DNA from: Ornithinibacillus bavariensis
Lineage (GTDB): Bacteria > Bacillota > Bacilli > Bacillales > Amphibacillaceae
NCBI RefSeq assembly: GCF_018333235.1
Contig: NZ_BORP01000004.1
Span: forward strand, 271,434 to 335,433
Direction of reading: 5' to 3'
Length of the DNA: 64,000 bases
Part shown: positions 18,171-25,670 of the stretch, piece after piece
Position numbering within the stretch: the first letter of the stretch is position 1
How the letters are laid out: every line of letters begins with the position of its first letter
Position numbers and translations under genes: made by a program
Notes under the pieces: generated by a model
What the model was told of the DNA's origin: nothing
What the model saw: the letters and a program-made list of their open reading frames with translations, nothing else
Database searches by the model: none

Positions 18171-19526
18171 TCATCCTTGCAAATGACTATTTTTTCCGCC
18201 ACTAGAATATTTGTTCAAGATACTTTCCATTTCTTGTAGTTCTACTTCACTGATCGTATCGGTTTGTATAGTGGTAGTCTTTTGTTTTCTTTCCTTAAAC
18301 CAATCTGGAACAACTTCTTTAGAAGACTGTTTTCGGTATGTTCGTTGATTTTGTTTTTTCTCTATTGATTGGCGGTATCGCTCTTTTTCTCTTTTGGCAA
18401 ATTCCATCGCTTCTTTAGCTGTTTTTAAATTTGCTCGTGACCAGTGACTTGCAATCGTCTCTAGATATGCCTTCGAAAGCTTCATATTAGTTTGTAATAA
18501 TACGTAATGTATTAATACATTCATTACTGGAGAAGGTAGACCTTGGGTTGTCATAATTTCTCGAATTACCTTTAAATCTTGTTCAGAAGCATGGTTACCA
18601 CTAGATAGATCCTCTAGCAATTGCTTCGGAGAAATCCTCTCTAATTCAAGAATGAACTGCTCTTCTTTAGTGATTGGCTGCTGCCTATTCGTTGGAGCTG
18701 GTTCTGCCTCTCGTGTAACCAATTGTACACTCGCCTCTTTACGTGCATTCTTAAAGGTGTCATGACAGGCTTCTTTAAATTCATCAATATCAAGATAATT
18801 TTCATCTGTTAATGCCCAAAGAACACATTTTTCGACTTCATATTCAGCTAATCCATATAAGTGCATCATTTGAGTAATAATTCGCTTGTTTTCAGTAGTT
18901 AACACCCGTCTATAAGGTATCATTCGAGACTTCAGCATATGCTCCATCCAGGAAAAATCAATGGAATCTATATGTGGACCTTGATTCTCGGGAATTCTCT
19001 CAACTTTATGGTAGGCATTTGCATCTGGAATTATCGTATCAAAAACTTCATGGAATGATGCTGTTACATTTTGACCACTTGGCTGTTCGAAATGACCAAC
19101 ATAATGCGACTTAAGCATTGAATATTTATCTTGTCCCACATGATGGAATAATAATTGTGATAGCATAGCATCTTTAAAGAAGTCATTTGGAGAAAAAGGA
19201 CTTTGTAAAACATAATAATAGACTGTTTGCTCTGGTGTTTTATTTTCAAAGGTCTTTAGTAGTCCTATTCCTTCCAACCTTAGTCTTGCCTCATATATAT
19301 CAACTAATGATATGTTTAAGTAATTCATGATTGTATGGTGTGTCTGAATAGGTGCTATTTCTTTAAACTCCATTTCATGAAGTAAGGTTTGATAAAGCAT
19401 CACTGCTTTTATACCAATTAAAGGTAAATATAGATGGGTTAACGATTTTGAATAATCTACTGGTAGATTACCATGTAAGTCGACCATATAGCCATCTACT
19501 GGCAAGATTTTTCCAATATAGTTCAT
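18171..19526 (-). CDS. dnaB: Replication initiation and membrane attachment protein DnaB
   Basis: 451 residues, Firmicutes primosomal DnaB (not the helicase). The N-terminal winged-helix DDBH1 region (about 20-130, LTHLYLPLIGIKAVMLYQTLLHEM) and the C-terminal DDBH2/DnaD-like domain (about 300-400, ISPKQLLEDLSSGNHASEQDLKVI) are followed by a basic tail. With DnaD and DnaI it loads the helicase. Spaced 28 bp after nrdR and ending a few bases before dnaI: a coupled operon. Confidence 0.94.
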   Translation of the reverse strand: MNYIGKILPVDGYMVDLHGNLPVDYSKSLTHLYLPLIGIKAVMLYQTLLHEMEFKEIAPIQTHHTIMNYLNISLVDIYEARLRLEGIGLLKTFENKTPEQTVYYYVLQSPFSPNDFFKDAMLSQLLFHHVGQDKYSMLKSHYVGHFEQPSGQNVTASFHEVFDTIIPDANAYHKVERIPENQGPHIDSIDFSWMEHMLKSRMIPYRRVLTTENKRIITQMMHLYGLAEYEVEKCVLWALTDENYLDIDEFKEACHDTFKNARKEASVQLVTREAEPAPTNRQQPITKEEQFILELERISPKQLLEDLSSGNHASEQDLKVIREIMTTQGLPSPVMNVLIHYVLLQTNMKLSKAYLETIASHWSRANLKTAKEAMEFAKREKERYRQSIEKKQNQRTYRKQSSKEVVPDWFKERKQKTTTIQTDTISEVELQEMESILNKYSSGGKNSHLQG

Positions 19527-19554
19527 CTTAACCCTTCCTTTTTAAAGTATCTGC

Positions 19555-20016
19555 TTAATTCTTCTTATCTGTGATTAAATCTTTTAGTTCATCTAAGAAC
19601 ACATTGATGTCCTTGAATTGGCGATATACGGAAGCAAAACGAACATAAGCCACATCATCGACCTTGGAAAGTCGTTCCATTACCATTTCTCCTACATCTT
19701 TACTATCAATTTCAGAAGCACCAATATTCCGTAGCTCTTTCTCGACATCAAATGCAATTTCTTCCATTTGGTCAATAGAAACAGGTCTTTTCTCACAGGC
19801 TTTTATTAAACCGCGGACAAGCTTTTCCCTGCTAAACTCTTGTCTTGTCCCATCTTTTTTTACAACGATTAATGGAACTTCCTCAATCCGTTCAAACGTA
19901 GTAAATCGGTAGCCACATTTCTCACATTCTCTTCTTCTACGAATGGAACGGCCATCTTCAATTGGTCTAGAATCTAACACTTTCGTATTTTTATAATGAC
20001 AATTAGAGCATCTCAT
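19555..20016 (-). CDS. nrdR: Transcriptional repressor NrdR
   Basis: 153 residues. N-terminal zinc ribbon ([18 protein letters not shown] ... CEKCGYRF) and ATP-cone domain ([28 protein letters not shown], about 48-138). NrdR senses dATP/ATP and represses ribonucleotide reductase operons. The ATG at 20016 has GAGG 8 nt upstream and matches the family start; an adjoining GTG at 20019 is less likely. First gene of nrdR-dnaB-dnaI as in other Bacillaceae. Confidence 0.96.
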   Translation of the reverse strand: MRCSNCHYKNTKVLDSRPIEDGRSIRRRRECEKCGYRFTTFERIEEVPLIVVKKDGTRQEFSREKLVRGLIKACEKRPVSIDQMEEIAFDVEKELRNIGASEIDSKDVGEMVMERLSKVDDVAYVRFASVYRQFKDINVFLDELKDLITDKKN

Positions 20017-20040
20017 CACATAAACCTCATTTTTTCATGC

Positions 20041-20430
20041 TTAGTTTTGTTTATCCAATAAAGGAAGGTCTTTATTTATTCTCTCGTATAACTTTTTTAT
20101 TAGCTTCGAACTATAACCAAAATCAAAAGGTAATGCTGACTCCGTTGTAACAGTGAAATCAATTGCGGTTTGGTATGGGCGAACCATAATAACCGTTCCG
20201 ATAACAAACGCCTTTTTTCCTTTTACAACATGGAAGCTAATTTCTCCGTGATCAGTAGAAACAGAGTTGATTTTGTATTCACTAGAGCCACTTATTATTT
20301 CTTCTAATTTTGCTAGGCCCTTATCTTTAGTAGTTTTATAATAATGTGTTTGGAGATCCTTATCCCAATGTTTTTCAGACGTCTCCGCACGATTATTAAA
20401 ATACTTCGATAATGTATTTCCTAAAGACAT
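20041..20430 (-). CDS. Conserved cytosolic protein of unknown function
   Basis: 129 residues with no membrane segment or signal peptide. The N-terminus is polar (SKYFNNRAETSEKHWDKDLQTHYYKTT) and a beta-rich middle follows (GEISFHVVKGKKAFVIGTVIMVRPYQTAIDFTVTTE). A C-terminal helix ends the protein (SKLIKKLYERINKDLP). It lies 24 bp upstream of nrdR on the same strand and is probably co-transcribed. I do not recognise a named family. The codon pattern and spacing argue that it is a real gene. Confidence 0.75.
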   Translation of the reverse strand: MSLGNTLSKYFNNRAETSEKHWDKDLQTHYYKTTKDKGLAKLEEIISGSSEYKINSVSTDHGEISFHVVKGKKAFVIGTVIMVRPYQTAIDFTVTTESALPFDFGYSSKLIKKLYERINKDLPLLDKQN

Positions 20431-20515
20431 TCAATTCAACTCCCATATCTTTACGTCCGCTTTACAGTTACTCTTTTTATTTTAACATGTTTTTAAGGAT
20501 TACCCTAGTATAATT

Positions 20516-20720
20516 TTTGCTAGAGGGGAACACGGAAGCTTCAATCGAAGCTTACTGGATGGATATGTCTAGTGAAAGCATAGGGTTGATTAATGAAAAT
20601 ATGGTTATAGGCTAAGAGCATGCTCTCAATAATGATAAACAAGTACTCAGGGACTGTTAGCATGTACTAATTTGTGAGACCTTCGTACCTTAGGTCAAGC
20701 GTATATGTCCGATTTTAAAA
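20516..20720. other. Gene-free block with palindromes, possibly a decayed transposase
   Basis: Between the conserved gene at 20430 and the gapB terminator lie a perfect 7-bp hairpin AAGCTTC/GAAGCTT (20536-20542, 20547-20553), a 12-bp palindrome AGAGCATGCTCT (20615-20626) and AGTAC/GTACT arms at about 20642-20668. One plus frame reads IEAYWMDMSSESIGLINEN before a stop, which faintly resembles the MDMS core of ISL3-family transposases, with an apparent frameshift upstream. No terminal repeats or ribosome site are visible. Its nature is undecided: relic, structured RNA or neither. Confidence 0.3.
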
Positions 20721-20754
20721 ATTATTTACCATTTCTTCCCTTAACAAAGTACAA

Positions 20755-20798
20755 TAAAAAAAGAGTTAGGCACAAAGTAGCCACCTAACTCTTTTTTC
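20755..20798. terminator. Terminator of gapB
   Basis: Perfect stem AAGAGTTAGG/CCTAACTCTT (20761-20770, 20784-20793). The minus-strand side is followed by a long T-run (complement of 20755-20762), and the plus side also has Ts. Confidence 0.9.
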
Positions 20799-20814
20799 CA
20801 GCAGTAATCTATAA

Positions 20815-21846
20815 TCATGAAACAGAAACTTTCTTATTCACTAAAAAACTACCAACATATTTCACAAGGTCTACAACTCTAGCAGAATAACCCCACTCAT
20901 TATCATACCATGCTAGCACTTTAATTTTATTATCCCCCATTACCATTGTGGACAATCCGTCAATAATAGCTGAATATGGTGAGGTTGTAAAATCTATCGA
21001 AACCAAAGGTTCATCACTAAACTCCATGATCCCCTTTAATTCACTTTTAGCAGCTGTCCGGAACACTTGATTGACTATTTCAGCTGTAACTGGTTCTTCT
21101 ACATCAACTACCAGATCGACCAAAGAGACGTTTGGAGTTGGTACACGTAAAGCCATACCATGCATTTTACCATTTAAATGTGGGAGCACTTCCCCTAATG
21201 CTTTGGCTGCACCTGTAGAGGTTGGAATAATGGATTGCGTACATCCCCTTGCCCTTCGTAAATCTTTATGTGGATTATCTAGATTCTTTTGGTCATTCGT
21301 AAAAGCGTGAACTGTAGTCATTAAACCATTCACAATGTTAAAATTGTCATCTAAAACTTTTACAACTGGTGCTAAACAATTTGTAGTACATGATGCATTC
21401 GATATGACATCGTCTTGATCCTCATCATACGAATGATGATTTACTCCCATTACAATAGTTTTATCTACTTGTTTACCAGGTGCTGTAATGACAACTTTTT
21501 TAGCTCCTGCAACTAGATGTAATCCTGCATCAGTTTTTGATTTAAATTTACCTGTAGCATCAATCACCACATCAATATCTAAGTTACTCCAGGGTAGTTT
21601 ATCCGGCTCTCTAGAATTAACAAGTTCAATTTGTTTACCATTAATTTCAAGTCCATTTTTAAGCGCTTTCACTTTTCCATTAAAAATGCCGTGTACACTA
21701 TCATACTTAATAAGATGTGCTAAAGTTTCTGGAGGATAGCTCGCATTAACAGCTACAACGTCTAACGTTGGATCTGTCACCGCTTGCCTAAAAACCATTC
21801 TTCCTATTCTCCCAAAGCCACTGATGGCAATACGTGTTTTATTCAT
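20815..21846 (-). CDS. gapB: Glyceraldehyde-3-phosphate dehydrogenase, GapB type (NADP-preferring, gluconeogenic)
   Basis: 343 residues. Rossmann motif AISGFGRIGRMVFRQA, catalytic Cys in SNASCTTNCLAP and the S-loop HKDLRRARGCTQSIIPTSTGAAK. The cofactor loop reads VNASYPPETLAHL, lacking the Asp that GapA uses to bind NAD, as in B. subtilis GapB, so NADP use and the gluconeogenic direction are inferred. ATG at 21846 has GGGAGGAG 5 nt upstream. A TATAACATATT element at 21860-21870 loosely resembles a CcpN box, one mismatch from the consensus as I remember it. speD, its usual Bacillus neighbour, is absent. Confidence 0.94.
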   Translation of the reverse strand: MNKTRIAISGFGRIGRMVFRQAVTDPTLDVVAVNASYPPETLAHLIKYDSVHGIFNGKVKALKNGLEINGKQIELVNSREPDKLPWSNLDIDVVIDATGKFKSKTDAGLHLVAGAKKVVITAPGKQVDKTIVMGVNHHSYDEDQDDVISNASCTTNCLAPVVKVLDDNFNIVNGLMTTVHAFTNDQKNLDNPHKDLRRARGCTQSIIPTSTGAAKALGEVLPHLNGKMHGMALRVPTPNVSLVDLVVDVEEPVTAEIVNQVFRTAAKSELKGIMEFSDEPLVSIDFTTSPYSAIIDGLSTMVMGDNKIKVLAWYDNEWGYSARVVDLVKYVGSFLVNKKVSVS

Positions 21847-22027
21847 CGATACTCCTCCCAATATGTTATACTAATTATCAATATTTTAGATAAAGTATAA
21901 CATAATTAACTTTAAAAGTAATCATTAAATAGTTAAAATCAGATGAAATATTTCGAATGAAAGCAAGAAATCCTTGCTAGATTTTTCCTGTATATCTTGA
22001 GAAAATTTATTTAAGGAGTGGATGATC

Positions 22028-23164
22028 ATGTATATTGGCGAAAAGTTAAAACTAAGAAGAAAAAAAGCTGGATTTACACAGGAACAAGTTGCCGAGAAAA
22101 TGAATATTACCCGGCAAACATTATCCAATTGGGAGGTCGGAAAAAATTATCCTGATATTGACTCCATCATTTCACTTAGCCAAATCTATAATCTCTCCTT
22201 AGACGAATTGTTGTTAGGAAAAATCCATTTTAAAGGAGAGTTTGTCATGAATAAGAGATTAACATTAGATGAAATTACTGCTTTATTAAAAAAGCATTAC
22301 CCGACCGCTATAAATATGAAAGAACTAAATGGTGGCCTAGTTTCGCAAACTTATTTGTTTGAAGACGGAAAACAACACTTTATTTTTCAAGTAGGAAATC
22401 AACATGAAAGTTATAAGAAAGAACAATTTATTGGGAAGGAACTTATGAAGTGGTTACCTGTTCGGAATGTATTAGAAATTAATCAGGACGATAATGGAAT
22501 TGCTTATTCTATCTCAACATTTATAGAAGGCGAAAAATTATATGACCTCAATAGCCAAGAGCTTCTCGACATCGTTCCTGCTGTTTTAGAAACATTAGAA
22601 ACTTTGGAATCCATTGAGGTGCCTGTGGATAAACAGGGATATGGCTATTTTGATAGTAATGGCAACGCTTCTTACCCGACCTGGTTAAATTTTATTGGTG
22701 CTGTATACAACAACGACATTTATAACTGGTCATCCTTAGAACAAAAAGGATTGGATTCTGAAGTAGTTCATCAGGCAATGAAAGAGTTAAAATCTCATAT
22801 AAAAAACATTCCTATCAGCTCAAGAAATATTGTTCACGGTGATTTAGGCTCATTTAACTTATTGGCTAAGAATAATAAGGTCACAGGTATTATTGATTGG
22901 AGTTTATCCTTATATGGGGACCATTTATACGATAAAGCAAATATTCTATTTTGGAATGAGAAGAAGCTTCAACCACTTATCAAAGAAATAACAAATAAAT
23001 ATATTACAACGTTCGAAACAAGAGAAATTGTATATTGCTATATGCTTCGGATAGGATTAGAAGAGTTATATAACACAGTAATTCGCGAATTTGTGGGCTA
23101 CGATATTGAATGGGTAGCCAATCGGTTAAATGAGATTATGCGTAACTTTTTATATCAAAAATAA
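22028..23164 (+). CDS. XRE-type HTH domain fused to an APH-family phosphotransferase
   Basis: 378 residues. Residues 3-60 form a Cro/C1 HTH (LKLRRKKAGFTQEQVAEKMN, RQTLSNWEVGKNYPD). Residues from about 75 to the end form an aminoglycoside/choline-kinase-like fold with catalytic loop IVHGDLGSFNLL and metal-binding GIIDWS. The ATG at 22028 has GGAGTG about 8 nt upstream. A second site, AAAGGAGAG, lies 6 nt before an in-frame ATG at 22247-22249 (MNKRLTLDEI), exactly where the kinase begins. The kinase could therefore also be made alone. The substrate is unknown; it need not be an antibiotic. Confidence 0.85.
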   Translation: MYIGEKLKLRRKKAGFTQEQVAEKMNITRQTLSNWEVGKNYPDIDSIISLSQIYNLSLDELLLGKIHFKGEFVMNKRLTLDEITALLKKHYPTAINMKELNGGLVSQTYLFEDGKQHFIFQVGNQHESYKKEQFIGKELMKWLPVRNVLEINQDDNGIAYSISTFIEGEKLYDLNSQELLDIVPAVLETLETLESIEVPVDKQGYGYFDSNGNASYPTWLNFIGAVYNNDIYNWSSLEQKGLDSEVVHQAMKELKSHIKNIPISSRNIVHGDLGSFNLLAKNNKVTGIIDWSLSLYGDHLYDKANILFWNEKKLQPLIKEITNKYITTFETREIVYCYMLRIGLEELYNTVIREFVGYDIEWVANRLNEIMRNFLYQK

Positions 23165-23239
23165 CTACGGTTTGGTTGGTTTAAAGCAAGTAAAGCTAAA
23201 AGCAACAATATAAAAATTAGAAAGAACTACAAAGGTAGT

Positions 23240-23273
23240 GTCCCCCAAAATATATCGTTACTTTTTTGGGGGA
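23240..23273. repeat. Inverted repeat after the HTH-kinase gene
   Basis: Arms GTCCCCCAAAA (23240-23250) and TTTTGGGGGAC (23263-23273) are perfect inverted copies. It may terminate the upstream gene, although only a weak T-run follows. The remainder of 23165-23492 shows no gene. Confidence 0.5.
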
Positions 23274-23492
23274 CGGTATATGTAATTAAATAATCTCTTT
23301 CTTATTAATCTTACTTTTGAAATTCGTGTTGCTATTAAGGTGGCATATAACTGATATCAAATTCCTTGATTATAATTTTCAATTCTGATTCTATACACCT
23401 ACATGAAAGATAATGATAAGATAGTTATTGTCAAGCAATGAAGTAATGGAAAAAGTTTGTAGAGATAATGTTTAGGAGGCATCGTTCAATAT

Positions 23493-23936
23493 ATGGATAG
23501 AATTTCCTTTAGAGATATTGATAGCTCTAATGAACGGATTGTTAGAAGTATAAAATTAAAACCCGGACAAGAAAAATTTATTGAAACTGTCGATGAATGT
23601 TTGAAAGAAGCTCAAACATACCAAGAATGGCATCCAGTCGCAATATATTACGATAAGGAAATTGTTGGCTTTGCGATGTACGGTTCCTTTGGTCCTAATA
23701 AAGATACTTGGATTGATCGAATAATGATCGATGAAAAATACCAGGGTAAAGGCTTAGGTAGAATTGCAATGATCAAGCTCATTGATATTGTGTCAATGGA
23801 GTATGGGGTAAACGTTATCTATTTGAGTATCATCGAGGAAAATAGAGCAGCTCAACATTTATACGAAAGCTTAGGATTTGAATATATTAATGAAAAAGAC
23901 CCGAATGGAGAACTCATCTTTAAATATACTGTTTAA
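23493..23936 (+). CDS. GNAT-family N-acetyltransferase (spermidine acetyltransferase BltD-like)
   Basis: 147 residues. GNAT motif A DRIMIDEKYQGKGLGRIAM binds acetyl-CoA and motif B NVIYLSIIEENRAAQHLYESLGFEY follows. Overall layout and phrases such as GFAMYGSFG and the C-terminal NGELIFKY resemble B. subtilis BltD (polyamine acetyltransferase, about 150 residues). The substrate is inferred only from that similarity. AGGAGG lies 13 nt before the ATG, a long spacing. Confidence 0.82.
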   Translation: MDRISFRDIDSSNERIVRSIKLKPGQEKFIETVDECLKEAQTYQEWHPVAIYYDKEIVGFAMYGSFGPNKDTWIDRIMIDEKYQGKGLGRIAMIKLIDIVSMEYGVNVIYLSIIEENRAAQHLYESLGFEYINEKDPNGELIFKYTV

Positions 23937-24092
23937 GATTATCAAAGAAAGCCATTGTCACTCTAGTAAAGGATCTAGCAACTTTCTTATCTACCAACTA
24001 AATTCGTGCTATAGTCAATAAAAGAGTTCAATAGAAAAAACTTCAACAAAATAGAAAATCGACATTAGCAATTATAGTTCAACCATACTAAA

Positions 24093-24148
24093 AGGGAGTG
24101 TAAGATAATCTGTGCATATCACAGTTTTCGTTTACACTCCCTCTTTTA
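24093..24148. terminator. Bidirectional hairpin between acetyltransferase and coaE
   Basis: AGGGAGTGTAA (24093-24103) pairs with TTTACACTCCCT (24131-24142); T-rich sequence follows on both sides. It likely ends both convergent transcripts. The rest of 23937-24218 is unremarkable. Confidence 0.75.
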
Positions 24149-24218
24149 TTAATTAATGTAGTAGTGAACTATTCTGGCAGTTTTCTCGATCTTCTAAAAA
24201 TCAATAAACACTACTTGA

Positions 24219-24818
24219 TCATAGAACATTCCACTTCCTTAAGATGTCCTTTAGCTGCCCAAAACTATCTTCCTTCGTACCATTATTATTAATTACTGCA
24301 TCAGCAAGTTCTATTTTTTCACGAACAGGGATTTGTGAACGAATTCGTTGCAATGCCTCTTTCTCACTAGAGCCATCTCTACTCATTAATCGTTCAAGCT
24401 GCGTGTTTTCATCGACATAGACGACCACAATTTTCTCTACAAAATGGGTTAGCTTGCTTTCAAACAACAATGGAATATCCATCACTACACATTTCTCCAA
24501 TTCCTTAGTATAAGCTTCCTTCTCTTCAAGCATCCGCTTCCGTATAGCAGGGTGAACGATCCCATTTAATTTCTTACGCTTCCCCTCATCTGTAAAAATA
24601 ATGGAACCAAGTTTCTTACGATCAATCGACTGATCCTCCAATAGAATTGTTTCACCAAATTCCTTTACAATCTCTTGATAGGCAAATTCACCAGGTTCAA
24701 CGACTTCACGTGATATCTTGTCCGCATCAATTACTGGAATATGAAGCTCTTTAAACATAGTGGAAACCGTACTTTTTCCACTTGCAATACTTCCTGTTAA
24801 TCCAATTACTAAGGTCAT
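24219..24818 (-). CDS. coaE: Dephospho-CoA kinase
   Basis: 199 residues. P-loop GLTGSIASGKST, DADKISREVVEPG (substrate-binding Asp) and LIHPAIR-like VHPAIRKRM; it catalyses the last step of CoA synthesis. I use the ATG at 24818 (MTLVIGLTG) with AAAGGAGAG upstream, which fits the family length (about 197 in B. subtilis). The frame runs 19 codons further upstream into mutM. Last gene of phoPR-independent polA-mutM-coaE. Confidence 0.95.
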   Translation of the reverse strand: MTLVIGLTGSIASGKSTVSTMFKELHIPVIDADKISREVVEPGEFAYQEIVKEFGETILLEDQSIDRKKLGSIIFTDEGKRKKLNGIVHPAIRKRMLEEKEAYTKELEKCVVMDIPLLFESKLTHFVEKIVVVYVDENTQLERLMSRDGSSEKEALQRIRSQIPVREKIELADAVINNNGTKEDSFGQLKDILRKWNVL

Positions 24819-24831
24819 GCTAGTCTCTCCT

Positions 24832-25659
24832 TTACAACTTCTGACACTGAAGGCAGACATGGGTACCACGTCCACCCACTTTCATTTTTGTAATAGGAGC
24901 TCCGCAATTTTTACATGCTTTATTTTCTTGACCATATACATATAGCTCCTGCTGAAACATCCCCATCTCACCCTGGCCATTAACATAGGATCGAATGGTA
25001 GTTCCTCCCTGCCTTACTGCTTCTTCAAGCGTTGCGATCGCTTGTTTTTGTATTTCTTGGACCTCTTTTTTCTTAAGCTTATTTGCTTGTTTAAGAGGAT
25101 GTACCCCGGCTTTAAACAAGGTTTCATCTACATATATATTTCCAAGACCTGCAACCACAGTCTGATCTAATAACACTGCTTTAATGGAACGGTTTGTATT
25201 TTTAAGCTTTTTGTAAAAGTAATCCAGTGTGAAATCCTTATCAAATGGGTCAGGTCCTAGCTTCTTTAAGGGCTCTTGAATAAGTTCTTCTCCCTTATTT
25301 ACTAGATGCATCGTACCGAATTTCCGGACATCGTTATAGCGTAATTCCTCTTCAGTCGTAAAAGAAAAAATGACATGGGTATGTTTTTTTATCGGTTCAT
25401 CCTTGTAATGAACACTATATTTTCCTTCCATTCGCAGATGTGAAATTAACGTATAATCATCCAATTCAAATAAGAGATATTTTCCTTTTCGTTTAATATC
25501 ATGAATCGTCTGTCCGATTAAAAGATGCTTAAATTGTTCTGTATCCTCTGGTTTTTTAACAATTTTCCCCCAATAAACGGATACCTGGTCAATGGTTCGA
25601 TTTAATACAAATCGCTTTAATGTTCTACGTATTGTTTCTACTTCTGGTAATTCTGGCAT
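24832..25659 (-). CDS. mutM: Formamidopyrimidine-DNA glycosylase (Fpg)
   Basis: 275 residues beginning MPELPEVETIRRTLKRF: after Met removal Pro2 is the catalytic nucleophile and Glu3 the acid. The lesion-recognition region and H2TH domain lie about 130-220 (GLGNIYVDETLFKAGVHP). The C-terminal zinc finger is CKNCGAPITKMKVGGRGTHVCLQC. It removes 8-oxoguanine and formamidopyrimidines and nicks the abasic site. 11 bp after polA in a repair operon. Confidence 0.97.
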   Translation of the reverse strand: MPELPEVETIRRTLKRFVLNRTIDQVSVYWGKIVKKPEDTEQFKHLLIGQTIHDIKRKGKYLLFELDDYTLISHLRMEGKYSVHYKDEPIKKHTHVIFSFTTEEELRYNDVRKFGTMHLVNKGEELIQEPLKKLGPDPFDKDFTLDYFYKKLKNTNRSIKAVLLDQTVVAGLGNIYVDETLFKAGVHPLKQANKLKKKEVQEIQKQAIATLEEAVRQGGTTIRSYVNGQGEMGMFQQELYVYGQENKACKNCGAPITKMKVGGRGTHVCLQCQKL

Positions 25660-25670
25660 GTTAATTCTCC

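Noticed and set aside
20516..20720. IS110-type bridge RNA
   Set aside because: The paired segments looked suggestive, but no transposase gene or element ends lie nearby, and an ISL3-like relic is equally possible.
22028..23164. Aminoglycoside resistance gene
   Set aside because: The kinase fold is shared by many metabolite kinases and no specific resistance family is recognised.
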